Shown: one piece after another, positions 43,543 to 52,510 of the stretch
How the letters are laid out: each line of letters starts with the position of its first letter
Numbering within the stretch: the stretch's first letter is position 1
Source of the DNA: Candidatus Peribacteria bacterium
GTDB lineage: Bacteria; Patescibacteriota; Gracilibacteria; UBA1369; 2-02-FULL-48-14
Length of the DNA: 64,000 nt
Assembly (NCBI GenBank): GCA_943349825.1
Contig: CALQZQ010000001.1
Coordinates: 62,001 to 126,000 of the forward strand
Direction: 5' to 3'
The notes under the pieces: generated by a model
Database searches by the model: none
What the model was told of the DNA's origin: nothing
What the model saw: the letters and a program-made list of their open reading frames with translations, nothing else
Translations under genes and position numbers: made by a program

Positions 43543-44855
43543 ATCCTCGGTTTAGTGAGAGTGCCGCTGGCGGAGTCCATCACTTCAATGCCGTCGGCTT
43601 CGAGGGCTTTTCGGAGTTCATCTGCTTTGGCCCAGTCTTTGGTTTGGCGAGCTTGGTCGCGGTCTGCCACGAGCTGTTCTTGGGTGGGCGTGAGGGCGAA
43701 GTCTGTGGGAAGAATTTGGAGGATTTCATTCACTTTTTCGAGTGTGGCCTGAATGTTTTCGGGTTCGTTTTTCATCCATTCAAAGAGCACGGCGAGGCCG
43801 CCGGCGATGTCGATGTCGTTGGCGAGTTTTTCGCCGAAGAGCTTGAGGACGTCCGGGTCGGCTTCGGTGCTGCCGTCTTTGTGAGTGAGGTAGAATTCGT
43901 CGAGATTTTTGAGAGTGTTGCGGGCTTGTTCCAGCAGTTCCATGGAATATTCAATCGGCGAGCGGTAGTGGCTGCCGAGGAGAAAGAACCGGATGATGCG
44001 GGGGTCGTACTTTTCAAAAATATCTTTGAGAGTGAAGAAGTTGCCTAGGGATTTGCTCATTTTTTCTTGGTCCACGGTGATGTAGCCGTTGTGCATCCAA
44101 ATACGGGAGACGGGTTTTTCGGTCGCCGCTTCTGTTTGGGCAATTTCACATTCGTGGTGGGGGAATTTGAGGTCGAGTCCTCCACCATGAATATCGAAGT
44201 TGGGGCCGAGCAAGGTGCCGGCCATGGCGCTGCATTCGATGTGCCAACCCGGGCGACCTTCTCCCCACGGGCTCGCCCAAAAGGGCTCGCCCTCTTTCTT
44301 CAGTTTCCACAGCACAAAATCTTGATGGTTGCGTTTGTCGGTGCGTTCTTCCACACGAGCGCCGGCTTCGAGCTCGTCCATTTTTTGGTGGGAGAGCTTG
44401 CCGTAGTCGCCAAAGCTGCTCACGTCAAAATACACGCCGTCTTCCAGAGTGTAGGCGTGGCCTTTTTCTTCGAGCGTTTTGATGAGAGCGATCATTTCGT
44501 CCACGTATTCGGTGGCACGGGGACGGAAGCTAGGCTCCTTCACATTGAGGGCGCCGTAATCGCGTTCGTATTCTGGGATCACACGGTCGGCGAGCTCGGG
44601 TACGGTGATGCCATCGCGGTCGGCGCGGGCGATCATTTTATCTTCGATGTCGGTGATGTTGCTCACAAAAGTCACGTCGTAACTGGACCATTCCAGAAAG
44701 CGGCGAATCACGTCGAAGGCTACGGCGCTGCGGCCATGCCCCAAGTGAGCGCTGTCGTAAACGGTGGGGCCACAGACGTACATTTTTATATTTTCACCGG
44801 GTTCTTTGCCGAGCGGAACTTTTCCTCCGCGGAGACTGTCATAAAGTTGAATCAT
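43539..44855 (-). CDS. cysS: Cysteinyl-tRNA synthetase
   Basis: The class I motifs are present: MYVCGPTVYDSAHLGHGRSAVAFDVIRRFL with the HIGH-like element, IECSAMAGTLLGPNFDIHGGGLDLKFPHHECEIAQ with zinc ligands, and EKMSKSLGNFFTL. Length is 438 aa, with the C-terminal helical domain. Its start overlaps the YggT gene stop by 4 bp, so the two are coupled. Confidence 0.96.
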   Translation of the reverse strand: MIQLYDSLRGGKVPLGKEPGENIKMYVCGPTVYDSAHLGHGRSAVAFDVIRRFLEWSSYDVTFVSNITDIEDKMIARADRDGITVPELADRVIPEYERDYGALNVKEPSFRPRATEYVDEMIALIKTLEEKGHAYTLEDGVYFDVSSFGDYGKLSHQKMDELEAGARVEERTDKRNHQDFVLWKLKKEGEPFWASPWGEGRPGWHIECSAMAGTLLGPNFDIHGGGLDLKFPHHECEIAQTEAATEKPVSRIWMHNGYITVDQEKMSKSLGNFFTLKDIFEKYDPRIIRFFLLGSHYRSPIEYSMELLEQARNTLKNLDEFYLTHKDGSTEADPDVLKLFGEKLANDIDIAGGLAVLFEWMKNEPENIQATLEKVNEILQILPTDFALTPTQEQLVADRDQARQTKDWAKADELRKALEADGIEVMDSASGTLTKPRI

Positions 44856-45112
44856 AGAAAGGCTTGATTGATGATTTGGCGGAGGATGCTCAATATAAAA
44901 TAGGCGGCGATGGGCGAAAAATCCATCCCTCCCATGATGGGCAGCAGCCGACGTACAGGAGCTAAAATGGGTTCGGTGCAGCGCACAATGAACTCGGTCA
45001 GAGCGTTTTTGTCACGCACGAGCCAAGACAGCACCACTCGGATAAAAATCAGAGTGGTGAGGAGATCCACCAAAATGTTAAAGGTTTGTAAAAGAAAGGG
45101 CATAGTCTGCAT
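44852..45112 (-). CDS. yggT: YggT family membrane protein (86 aa)
   Basis: Two membrane segments surround the family signature LVDLLTTLIFIRVVLSWLV and LTEFIVRCTEPILAPVRRLLP, with DFSPIAAYFILSIL near the C-terminus. YggT proteins lie near division or motility genes in many bacteria; their role is not settled. The ATG is 11 nt after an extended -10 (TGCTAAGAT), and the stop overlaps cysS. Confidence 0.88.
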   Translation of the reverse strand: MQTMPFLLQTFNILVDLLTTLIFIRVVLSWLVRDKNALTEFIVRCTEPILAPVRRLLPIMGGMDFSPIAAYFILSILRQIINQAFL

Positions 45113-45138
45113 AGTGTGCCCGGATCTTAGCAGAAGAT

Positions 45139-47268
45139 TTAGGCGCGTGCACGCTTTCTTAACAGCACGTAAGTAAGGGCAGCGGCAACGCTGATTGCTA
45201 TGAGAATATTTTCTGCCGGACCGGATTCTGGAGTTTCGGTGATGGCTGTTTCGTAAGTGGTGATGATGGGGGTTGTTTCTACAGGGGTGCTGATGTTTAC
45301 GAGAGCCAGGCTGGGGATGCCCACAGTAACTTCGCTTTGTTCTCCTTCGGTGCCTTCCACGTTTACGGCAGCGACCGTAAAGTAATATTGCTGATTGGCG
45401 GTGAGATCGGGAATGGTCCAGTGGGTGGAAGAGTCGTAGGTTTCAGAAACGGCGTAAAGAGATTCTGCGGAAGGGCCGTAGTAGATTCGGTAGTAAGCAA
45501 TGGTGCTGGAGCTTTCTGGTGTTTCCCAAGAAAGAGCGACTTTTTCTTCGCCACCGGTGGCGGTCACGCTGACGATTTGGCCTACTTCAGGTGCAGCGGA
45601 AGTGACGACTTCTACAGGCGTGGTACTTTCGCTTTCTCCACCCACAGTGAGGGTGAGTTGATCGCGGTATTGGGCTTCGTTTCCTACAGAATCGGAAAGG
45701 TTTACGTCCATTCCGTAGTCGCCTGCGGTGCTGGGCATTAGAAGAGTCACTTGGTATTTTCCGGCTGTGGCGGTTTCGGCCATGGTGTTCACTTGGTCTT
45801 GGAAAAGAATCGCTGCCGATTCCAGTTTGCTTTCAGAAAGCACGGTTATGGTTACTGTGCTTCCGGCTTCGATACCGGTGGCTGGATCTGAACTGATGGC
45901 GTTGAGCGTGGGGGGCGTGGTGTCGATGAGCACTTTCTCGGCGGTGGAGCTTTCGAGTACCGTGTCGGTGGCATCCACGATCTTTACATAGACTCCATAA
46001 GTGCCGTCGTCCATGTCTTGGAGGGTGTAGTCGAAACTGTTGTCGAAGGCGATGTCGGTGCGGCCGGCTTCTTCTTCGTTCACGATGATCACGGCGGTGT
46101 TGCCGTATTCTCCTTCTCCTTGAACTTCAATGGTACTGGAAGAGTAGCTGCCGGAAGCGGGACTGATGAGCGTGAACTCTCCCGTACGAGTGAAGTCTGT
46201 GGTTTCGAAATTGGTGTTGTAGGTAGTGGAGGAGGAACTCGTGCTGGTACTGGTAGTGGTGACGACTTCCGTGGCAGCCACTCCCGTGATGGTGATTTCT
46301 TCGGTGTCGGTCACGGTGAGGGTGGCTGTGCCCGGTGTGATGAGCTTCACGGAAAGACTGAAGGTGTGTTCTCCTTGATCGTCTGCGGTGAAGCTGTAAT
46401 CGTCGGGAAGCGCGGCTTCGCTGTCACTGGAGGAAAAACGGATGGTGCCGGTGTAGTCCACTACGGTGAAGCCGCTGGCATCCAGGGCTTTTACGGTGAC
46501 GCTTTGTTGTTGGCTGGCTAAAGTCTCGGCGGAGAGCCCGGAAATGTTGAAGGAAGCGATGGGGCCGTTTTCAGCTAGGGCAACGGATTCATTGTTGCCG
46601 GAAAAAGCCAATTGAGGTTGGCCCAAAATGCTAAGACCTTCGGTGGAATCGAAAATCGAAAAACTCACTACTCCGCTGCCGCTGCCTGAAATAGAAAAGT
46701 TCATTTGGCCTTTCTCGTTGGTGGCGAATTCAGAAGTATAAACTTCTACGGAGCTTTGGCTGGGGATCACCGAGAGGGAATGCCCGCTCACTGGATTGCC
46801 GTAATCGTCGGCGAGGAAAATCACCATTTGTGCGCTTTGACCATTTTCCAGTTTATTTTGACTGAAAGTAACCCGAGAATGGCTGGTAGAAGCGGCCCCG
46901 GCGCTGACTTCGAAACTTTCTTCATTGGCCGCGGACTTGCTGTACCAGCGTTGAGCGGAAAGCGTGTATGTGCCTGCGGTTTGGAGGTCTGTTCCGGGCA
47001 GGGTCACTTTGCTTTTTCCATTGTCTTTGATGGTGGTGGCGAGAGTCACGTCTGTGTCGTCGGGCTTGGTGAGGGTCAAAGTGATTTCTTCACCGGCATC
47101 GGCGCTCACGGTCACCATAGCGTCTGCTCCGGCGCGTGCATCAGAAAGAGTGGAGAGCTCCAGCGGGGCTTTCCATAAGAATGTTTTTCCCAAGAACAGA
47201 GTCCCCACGACACCCCCTACAATCAGGAGGAAGCGGTATTTTTGGAGTTCATAGAGAAACGGTGCCAT
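45139..47268 (-). CDS. Large membrane-anchored surface protein with Ig-like and fibronectin type III domains (709 aa)
   Basis: Residues 10-30 form an N-terminal anchor or uncleaved signal (FLLIVGGVVGTLFLG). The body is a chain of beta-rich domains: Ig-like repeats (e.g. TSTIEVQGEGEYGNTAVIIVNEEEAG type strands) and one fibronectin III domain near residues 565-655 (VALSWETPESSSTIAYYRIYYGPS ... YYFTVAAVNVEG). A Ser/Thr-rich linker sits at about 340. The C-terminus has a membrane segment (NILIAISVAAALTYVLL) and basic stop RKRARA, without an LPXTG motif. It is thus held at both ends or at the C-terminus. A role in adhesion or host contact is inference. The promoter is TGCTATACT at 47294-47302 (minus). 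Confidence 0.7.
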   Translation of the reverse strand: MAPFLYELQKYRFLLIVGGVVGTLFLGKTFLWKAPLELSTLSDARAGADAMVTVSADAGEEITLTLTKPDDTDVTLATTIKDNGKSKVTLPGTDLQTAGTYTLSAQRWYSKSAANEESFEVSAGAASTSHSRVTFSQNKLENGQSAQMVIFLADDYGNPVSGHSLSVIPSQSSVEVYTSEFATNEKGQMNFSISGSGSGVVSFSIFDSTEGLSILGQPQLAFSGNNESVALAENGPIASFNISGLSAETLASQQQSVTVKALDASGFTVVDYTGTIRFSSSDSEAALPDDYSFTADDQGEHTFSLSVKLITPGTATLTVTDTEEITITGVAATEVVTTTSTSTSSSSTTYNTNFETTDFTRTGEFTLISPASGSYSSSTIEVQGEGEYGNTAVIIVNEEEAGRTDIAFDNSFDYTLQDMDDGTYGVYVKIVDATDTVLESSTAEKVLIDTTPPTLNAISSDPATGIEAGSTVTITVLSESKLESAAILFQDQVNTMAETATAGKYQVTLLMPSTAGDYGMDVNLSDSVGNEAQYRDQLTLTVGGESESTTPVEVVTSAAPEVGQIVSVTATGGEEKVALSWETPESSSTIAYYRIYYGPSAESLYAVSETYDSSTHWTIPDLTANQQYYFTVAAVNVEGTEGEQSEVTVGIPSLALVNISTPVETTPIITTYETAITETPESGPAENILIAISVAAALTYVLLRKRARA

Positions 47269-47293
47269 GCGTGGAGATTGTTTTTATCTTAAT

Positions 47294-47299
47294 AGTATA
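47294..47299 (-). promoter_or_regulatory. Extended -10 promoter of the surface protein
   Basis: TATACT preceded by TGC on the minus strand. Leader ATTAAGATAAAAACAATCTCCACGC. Confidence 0.5.
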
Positions 47300-47325
47300 G
47301 CACGTTTTTAGGTAGAGGACAATTC

Positions 47326-48465
47326 TTAGGTGGTGGTTTGCCACTCGGTGGTGGTGTCCACAATTTTGGCGTGACGAGTGCTGTGTTTGAGCACAATCAA
47401 GGTCATATCGTCGAGTTGTACGCTGCCTCCCATGAAACGGCCCACTTCAATTGCGATTTTCTGGAAGAGTTGGTCTGGGGTCAGGTCCATGCTGGCTTGG
47501 CTTTGTATGAGGTCGCAAAGGCGTTTCAAACCGTAATCTTCTCCTTGGCGATTTTTGGCTTCGGTGATGCCGTCGGAGTAGAGGACCACGAAATCACCTT
47601 CTTCCAGGGTTATATTTTTTTCTTTCACTAGTTTACTGTTGTCGGCCAGCATGCCTACGGCTATTCCTCCGGCTTGGATGCTTTCTATTTGCCCCTGTTT
47701 GGTCTTCATGTGGACCAAGTATTCATGACCGCCACCGACCCAAGTGAGTAGGCTGGTTTTGGGATTCCACTCCATCAAAATCATGGTCATGAACATGCTG
47801 GGTTTGAGATGGGGCTTTAGGTATTTGTTCAATGAAATCATGATGTCTGTGAGACTTTCCTTGATGTCGATGAAGGTTTCGAGTAGAGCGTCCACCATGA
47901 CCATCACGATACCGGCGGGCAGGCCGTGGCCCGTGGAGTCACCGATATAGAGGATGTGGCGATCGCCCTTGTTGTAAAAATCAAAAGTGTCGCCACCAAT
48001 TTCTGAGGCGGGACGCGTTTTGGCCACCACATCTAGTCCTGGAATTTCTGGTGCGAGCTTGGGAATCAGCATGCGTTGAATGTCTTGGGCAGAATCGATT
48101 TCTTTGCGAAGACGAGCATGTGTTTTGACATCGCCGGAGATGTTTTCCAAATTGCGAGTGATTTCATTGAAGAAGTGCGCCAAGATGCCAATCTCATTTT
48201 CCTTCGTGGTCATTACGCGGCGGTAGGGTTTGCCGGTGAGCAGGGCTTTCATTTCGTGAATGATTTTGCGGAGCGGCCTATCCACTTCCCACCAGTAAAT
48301 GAAAATGGTGAGCAAGAAAAAAGCTCCCAGGGCGATGAGAGCACTTTGCTCTTGAGTGAGTGTGTTGAACTCCATTATGTCGTAGACTAAGCCAAAAGAA
48401 GCACCCGCGGCAATGAGCAAAAGCAAGAAGAATGGTCCGAAAAGGGAGCGGCGTAGGAAGGACAT
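47326..48465 (-). CDS. Membrane SpoIIE/RsbU-type PP2C phosphatase (379 aa)
   Basis: Two membrane segments (FFLLLLIAAGASFGLVYDI and LIALGAFFLLTIFIYWW) are followed by a HAMP-like linker and the SpoIIE phosphatase domain: IDSAQDIQRMLIPK, PASEIGGDTFDFYNKGDRHILYIGDSTGHGLPAG, LLTWVGGGHEYLV, GDFVVLYSDGITEAKN and LDDMTLIVLK, with the metal-binding Asp residues in place. Such enzymes dephosphorylate STAS anti-anti-sigma proteins; an RsbV-like STAS protein with its kinase is at 58820-59778. The start at 48465 (MSFLRRSLF) avoids overlap with the upstream transporter, though 48474 is also possible. Confidence 0.85.
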   Translation of the reverse strand: MSFLRRSLFGPFFLLLLIAAGASFGLVYDIMEFNTLTQEQSALIALGAFFLLTIFIYWWEVDRPLRKIIHEMKALLTGKPYRRVMTTKENEIGILAHFFNEITRNLENISGDVKTHARLRKEIDSAQDIQRMLIPKLAPEIPGLDVVAKTRPASEIGGDTFDFYNKGDRHILYIGDSTGHGLPAGIVMVMVDALLETFIDIKESLTDIMISLNKYLKPHLKPSMFMTMILMEWNPKTSLLTWVGGGHEYLVHMKTKQGQIESIQAGGIAVGMLADNSKLVKEKNITLEEGDFVVLYSDGITEAKNRQGEDYGLKRLCDLIQSQASMDLTPDQLFQKIAIEVGRFMGGSVQLDDMTLIVLKHSTRHAKIVDTTTEWQTTT

Positions 48466-48478
48466 TGGCCCCATTCTA

Positions 48479-50860
48479 TCAGGACTCCTTCGAGTCATCC
48501 AGAATTTTTTGCACATGCTGTGCTTCTTCGTGCGCGCTCAATTTGCTGTAGAGATTTTTGAGGTATTCCAGGGTGCTTCTTTCCCATTCGTGCAGAGCCA
48601 GCCCTTTGTGGTGGGTGAGCAGCTCATGAATGGCTTCCACAAAGCGCATGTGGAGTAAGTACCGAGCCTCTTCCTGGAACTTTTTAGGCAGTCCGGAGAG
48701 GATGACTCCACTTTTTTCAAACCACTCGTGCAAAGGATTGGAGAGTTGGTCCACGAAGCTGGGTAAAATGGAATGTTCTTCCAAACGAGCAAGCGTGAGC
48801 AGGGCTTCTTTTTGAATCGTCGGATCTTTGTGCTCTAAGGCGGCAAGCACTTCCGCTTTGCCCTCTTCCCAGCCCACGTGGCCTAGCACTTGGAGGCCAA
48901 TTTTTAAGATTTCAGGTTTGGGGCTGCAGAGCATTTGCTTGAGGCGGTGTTGCAAGGAACCCCCTAGCTCTTTGAATTGCCAGAGTGCGATGAGTGCGGC
49001 GCCGCGTACCTCCGGATTGCTGTCGTCGAGGCAGGGAGTGAGGTAGTAAGTCAAATTGGGATCGGGAAAGAGTTTGAGCATTTGTACGAAGGAAGCTTTC
49101 CTGTCCGGTTGAATGTCGATGCTCTTCAAAATGAACGAAGTGAGGTCTTCGGGAGCGATTTCGTAAAAACATTGGACGATTTCTTCGCGCACGTTTTCGC
49201 TGTCTTCTTTGAGCAAGGCCTCTTTAAGTGCTTCGATCACACGATGGCGAGTGAAAGCTTGTTTCATGAGATGCTCCTGCAGGTCTTTGAATTGGCGCAG
49301 GGCTTGAATGGCGCTGAGGCGTAGACGTTCTTCGCGGTGACTCAGCATGTCCAAAATCACCCCGATGCTTTGCATTTCTTCACGTAGGCCCAGCGTATTT
49401 AAAATAGTTTCTTTCACCACGAGAGGTTCTTGTGGACGTTTTAAGAGTTTTTCCAGGGCTGGAAAATCTTTTTCGTGACCCTTTTGTCCTAAAATCTCAA
49501 TGGCGTTGAGGCGAGTGGGGAGCGCTACTTTGTGGCTCAAGTTTTGTTCACACATTTCCGAATATTTTTTGGAAAGAGTTTGCATGGTGATCAGCATTCC
49601 CACGCTGCCCAAAAGCACGAGCGCATTGAGAGCTAGGGTTTGTTGAAGATCGCTGAGCCAGAATCCGGCGAGAAGCATGGTCAAGGTTCCTAAAATGGCT
49701 CCCAATGGGCGAATCAAGCCTTGTAGAATTTCGCGGGCTTCTTCTTCCATGGAGTGAGTGAGCGCGTAGGCGGAGGAATCGGTGGCGTTTTTGAAGAGAA
49801 CGGAGGTGAGTTCGTAAGAACCGCGGGTGAGGGAGGCGGTGAAGATGTTGAAACGTAGACTCATGGCGAGCACGTTCAGAATGGTGAGGATGGGGTGGAG
49901 CATCATAGTGGGAACCACTCCGAGGGAGCTCAAAATGCGGCTGGCAAAAATGAGTTGAAGCAGCAAGGCAGCCGAGTAGAAAACAATATGCAGCATACCC
50001 AGTTTTTCGGTGAGGTCTTCCTCGCGACTGCTTTCTTCTGCCAGTACTACAGATTGGTCGCCCGCGTGCACTAGAGTTTGCTCTTCACGCTGATAAACAT
50101 TTTGTTCTACGGCTTTCATGGACTGGAATTCCACTACGTTCATCATTCCCCAGTGTAGAAGGGTGATGACCATCAAGCCTTTGAGGAAGGGAATTTTCTT
50201 GAGATCCTGAAGGCGCTCTTTGAGTGGACGAGTGGAATGAACGCTTTCCGGGGTCAAGCGAGGAATGTGCAGTGTTTTGGCGTTGTACTTCAGCACGATG
50301 GGTAGCACCAGTAGCAGTAGCAAAACTCCCAGAATGATGAACTTGTAAGGAGGAAGGTCGTGGGAGAAAAAGCTGAGTACGATTCCTCCGATGATTCCTC
50401 CAATGGTTTCGGCAGACTCGATGATGGGGAAGATGCGTTGACTTTCCAATGGTGAGAACAGGTCTTCGTTGAAAAGAGCAATCAAAATGGCGAGTTGGCC
50501 GATGAAGACGCCTTGGGCCAGGAGGAACAAGAGGAAAAAGAGGGTGTTGCTGTACTGCATCAGGCCTGCTGCCGCGATGAGGAAGGCTGCTCCCCATAGG
50601 GTGGTGAAGGTGATGAGGACTTCGCGTTTGATCTTGTGGACGAAGTGCCGGTAGACCAGGGTGCCCATCATCACGAAGATGGCGTTTCCTAGGAAGAGAA
50701 GTGGAAGCAAGGGGATCCCAACGCGGCTGAGAAAGCTGGCGATGAGAATGGTCCAACCCACAATGAAGCCGATTCTGGTGAGGAAAGTCAGGCTCCAGGC
50801 CACCAGAATGCGCGGCCATTCTTTTTGGGAGACATTGAGGAGTTGATTGAGGCGGTTCAC
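48479..50860 (-). CDS. NTT/MFS-type transporter fused to HEAT repeats (793 aa)
   Basis: The GTG at 50860 (NRLNQLLNVSQKEWPRIL) is preferred, since the ORF-track start at 50950 lies upstream of the -10 element TATAAT at 50885-50890, which would be translated as YNI. Residues 15-430 contain about 12 membrane segments (SLTFLTRIGFIVGWTILIASFL, LLLLVLPIVLKYNA) in the arrangement of nucleotide (NTT, Npt) or MFS carriers. From about residue 450 to the end are helical HEAT-like repeats (AIEILGQKGHEKDFPALEKLL, VRGAALIALWQFKEL, IQKEALLTLARLEE). Transporter-HEAT fusions are known in the NTT superfamily. A nucleotide transport role would fit a host-dependent CPR cell but is not proven here. Confidence 0.75.
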   Translation of the reverse strand: MNRLNQLLNVSQKEWPRILVAWSLTFLTRIGFIVGWTILIASFLSRVGIPLLPLLFLGNAIFVMMGTLVYRHFVHKIKREVLITFTTLWGAAFLIAAAGLMQYSNTLFFLLFLLAQGVFIGQLAILIALFNEDLFSPLESQRIFPIIESAETIGGIIGGIVLSFFSHDLPPYKFIILGVLLLLLVLPIVLKYNAKTLHIPRLTPESVHSTRPLKERLQDLKKIPFLKGLMVITLLHWGMMNVVEFQSMKAVEQNVYQREEQTLVHAGDQSVVLAEESSREEDLTEKLGMLHIVFYSAALLLQLIFASRILSSLGVVPTMMLHPILTILNVLAMSLRFNIFTASLTRGSYELTSVLFKNATDSSAYALTHSMEEEAREILQGLIRPLGAILGTLTMLLAGFWLSDLQQTLALNALVLLGSVGMLITMQTLSKKYSEMCEQNLSHKVALPTRLNAIEILGQKGHEKDFPALEKLLKRPQEPLVVKETILNTLGLREEMQSIGVILDMLSHREERLRLSAIQALRQFKDLQEHLMKQAFTRHRVIEALKEALLKEDSENVREEIVQCFYEIAPEDLTSFILKSIDIQPDRKASFVQMLKLFPDPNLTYYLTPCLDDSNPEVRGAALIALWQFKELGGSLQHRLKQMLCSPKPEILKIGLQVLGHVGWEEGKAEVLAALEHKDPTIQKEALLTLARLEEHSILPSFVDQLSNPLHEWFEKSGVILSGLPKKFQEEARYLLHMRFVEAIHELLTHHKGLALHEWERSTLEYLKNLYSKLSAHEEAQHVQKILDDSKES

Positions 50861-50884
50861 TATTTCAGGTGGATTAATCTGTAT

Positions 50885-50890
50885 ATTATA
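50885..50890 (-). promoter_or_regulatory. Extended -10 promoter of the transporter-HEAT gene
   Basis: TGTTATAAT on the minus strand, about 24 bp before the GTG start. Confidence 0.5.
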
Positions 50891-50923
50891 ACATAAAAAT
50901 GGAGTTCTGAAAAGTCCCTGAGG

Positions 50924-50952
50924 GCGAAATGAGGGTTTCAAGAGATTCACGT
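50924..50952. repeat. Partial copy of the palindromic element end
   Basis: GCGAAATGAGGGTTTCAAGAGATTCACGT differs from 9510-9536 only by an inserted AG. The complementary arm is missing here, so this looks like a remnant or solo end of the element at 9230. It lies between the divergent transporter and murJ genes. Confidence 0.75.
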
Positions 50953-50995
50953 CCGGAGTGGTCGTGCGTCCGCTCTTCTGCTAAAATTCACTCAT

Positions 50996-52510
50996 ATGTC
51001 CTTACGGTTTTCTCTGTCAGCGGTGACTTTTGGAGCTGTTTTACTCTCAGCCTCCTCACTTTTGAGCCGAGTGCTGGGAGTGTTTAGAGACTTTGTTTTT
51101 GCCAAGACTTTTGGAGTGGGCTCGGAAGGAGGTCTTTTTGCTTTGGATGCCTATTACGTGGCTTTTAAGATTCCGGATTTTCTTTATGTGCTGCTGATTT
51201 TTGGAGCCATGTCTGCGGCCTTCATCCCGATGTATGCCCAGATCATGAAGAAAGACGGGAAAGAAGAAGCGTTTCAGTTTGCCAGTTCGGTAATGCGCTG
51301 GCTTTTTCTGTTTTTGTTTGGGGTTTCTGCTCTGTGTTTTATTTTTGCGCCTTGGTTGGTACCCCTTTTGGCGGGAGGCTATTCGCCGGAGCTTCAAGAT
51401 CTTTCGGTGCAGCTCACGCGTATTTTACTCTTGTCGCCTCTGTTTTTGGGCCTTAGCGGAGTTTTGCAAGGGATTGAAAACGCACACAAGAGTTTTTGGG
51501 GAGCGGCTTTGGCGCCGCTGGTTTACAACGGAAGCATTATTGCCGCCGCGTATTTTTATGCGCCGACTTATGGAGTTTACGCTTTGGCTTGGGGCGCGGT
51601 GTTGGGGACTTTCTTGCACTTTGCAGTGCAGTTGCCGGGAACTTTGCGTACGGGATTTCACTTTTCCTTTGTGACTCGTTCCAAAGAAATCAAAGAATTT
51701 TTTGCTTTGATGCTGCCGCGACTTTTTGGGGTTTCCTCTTCGCAAGTGGGAATCTTGTTCCATACTTTTTTGTGCAGCTTACGGCCCCTCGGCAGCTTGT
51801 CCGTTTATAACTACGCGTTTAATCTCCAGAGCATCGTTTTTGGAGTGGTGGCCATCTCTATTTCTACGGCAGTGTTTTCGACCCTCGCGGAACAGGCCGA
51901 TACTCCCGAACCTTTTATTCGTACACTGCGCAGCAGTTTTTCTACTATTTGGTTTTGGGTTTTGCCTGCAACGGTAGGTTTGTTTTTGCTCCGCGAACCG
52001 GTGGTGGATTTGATTTTGAAGGGTGGTAAATTCGATGCAGAGGCGGCTGCGCTCACGGTGAAGACGCTTTCGGTTTTTGTGTGGGTGGCTTTGCCGCTCA
52101 GTTTTGTGCCTCTGCTCAGCCGAGCTTTTTATTCCCTGCGTGAAACCTGGTTGCCCGTCAAAATCGCCTTCGTCTCCGTGCTGGCTGACCTTGCATTGAG
52201 TTCACTGCTCATTCTGGTTTTAGGCCAATCGGTGGGCTCTTTGCCTTACGCCGATCTCATCAATGCCGCCCTGAATGTTTTACTGTTGGGCTTCTTCTTA
52301 CTGCAGCGCACGAAAACTTCGCTTCATCATCTGATGGATTGGAAGTCGTGGGGAAGAACCGCCGTGGCCACGGGTGGAATGCTGGGAGTGATTTTGCTCA
52401 CGCCGGGCTGGATTTTGCAGTTTGTTTTGGGGGCTACCGCGTATTTTGTTTTCCAGCTTTTACTCGGCGCTGAACTCCGGAATCGCCTGAAGCAAAAGAT
52501 CTTTGCCTAG
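50996..52510 (+). CDS. murJ: Lipid II flippase MurJ
   Basis: MurJ moves lipid II across the membrane for peptidoglycan synthesis. The N-terminal signature SASSLLSRVLGVFRDFVFAKTFG with the essential Arg, KIPDFLYVLLIFGAMSAAFIPMY and the 13-14 membrane segments over 504 aa fit the family. The C-terminal 51 bp overlap the convergent ribD gene. A TAAAAT hexamer lies 8 nt before the ATG, again suggesting a very short leader. Confidence 0.93.
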   Translation: MSLRFSLSAVTFGAVLLSASSLLSRVLGVFRDFVFAKTFGVGSEGGLFALDAYYVAFKIPDFLYVLLIFGAMSAAFIPMYAQIMKKDGKEEAFQFASSVMRWLFLFLFGVSALCFIFAPWLVPLLAGGYSPELQDLSVQLTRILLLSPLFLGLSGVLQGIENAHKSFWGAALAPLVYNGSIIAAAYFYAPTYGVYALAWGAVLGTFLHFAVQLPGTLRTGFHFSFVTRSKEIKEFFALMLPRLFGVSSSQVGILFHTFLCSLRPLGSLSVYNYAFNLQSIVFGVVAISISTAVFSTLAEQADTPEPFIRTLRSSFSTIWFWVLPATVGLFLLREPVVDLILKGGKFDAEAAALTVKTLSVFVWVALPLSFVPLLSRAFYSLRETWLPVKIAFVSVLADLALSSLLILVLGQSVGSLPYADLINAALNVLLLGFFLLQRTKTSLHHLMDWKSWGRTAVATGGMLGVILLTPGWILQFVLGATAYFVFQLLLGAELRNRLKQKIFA

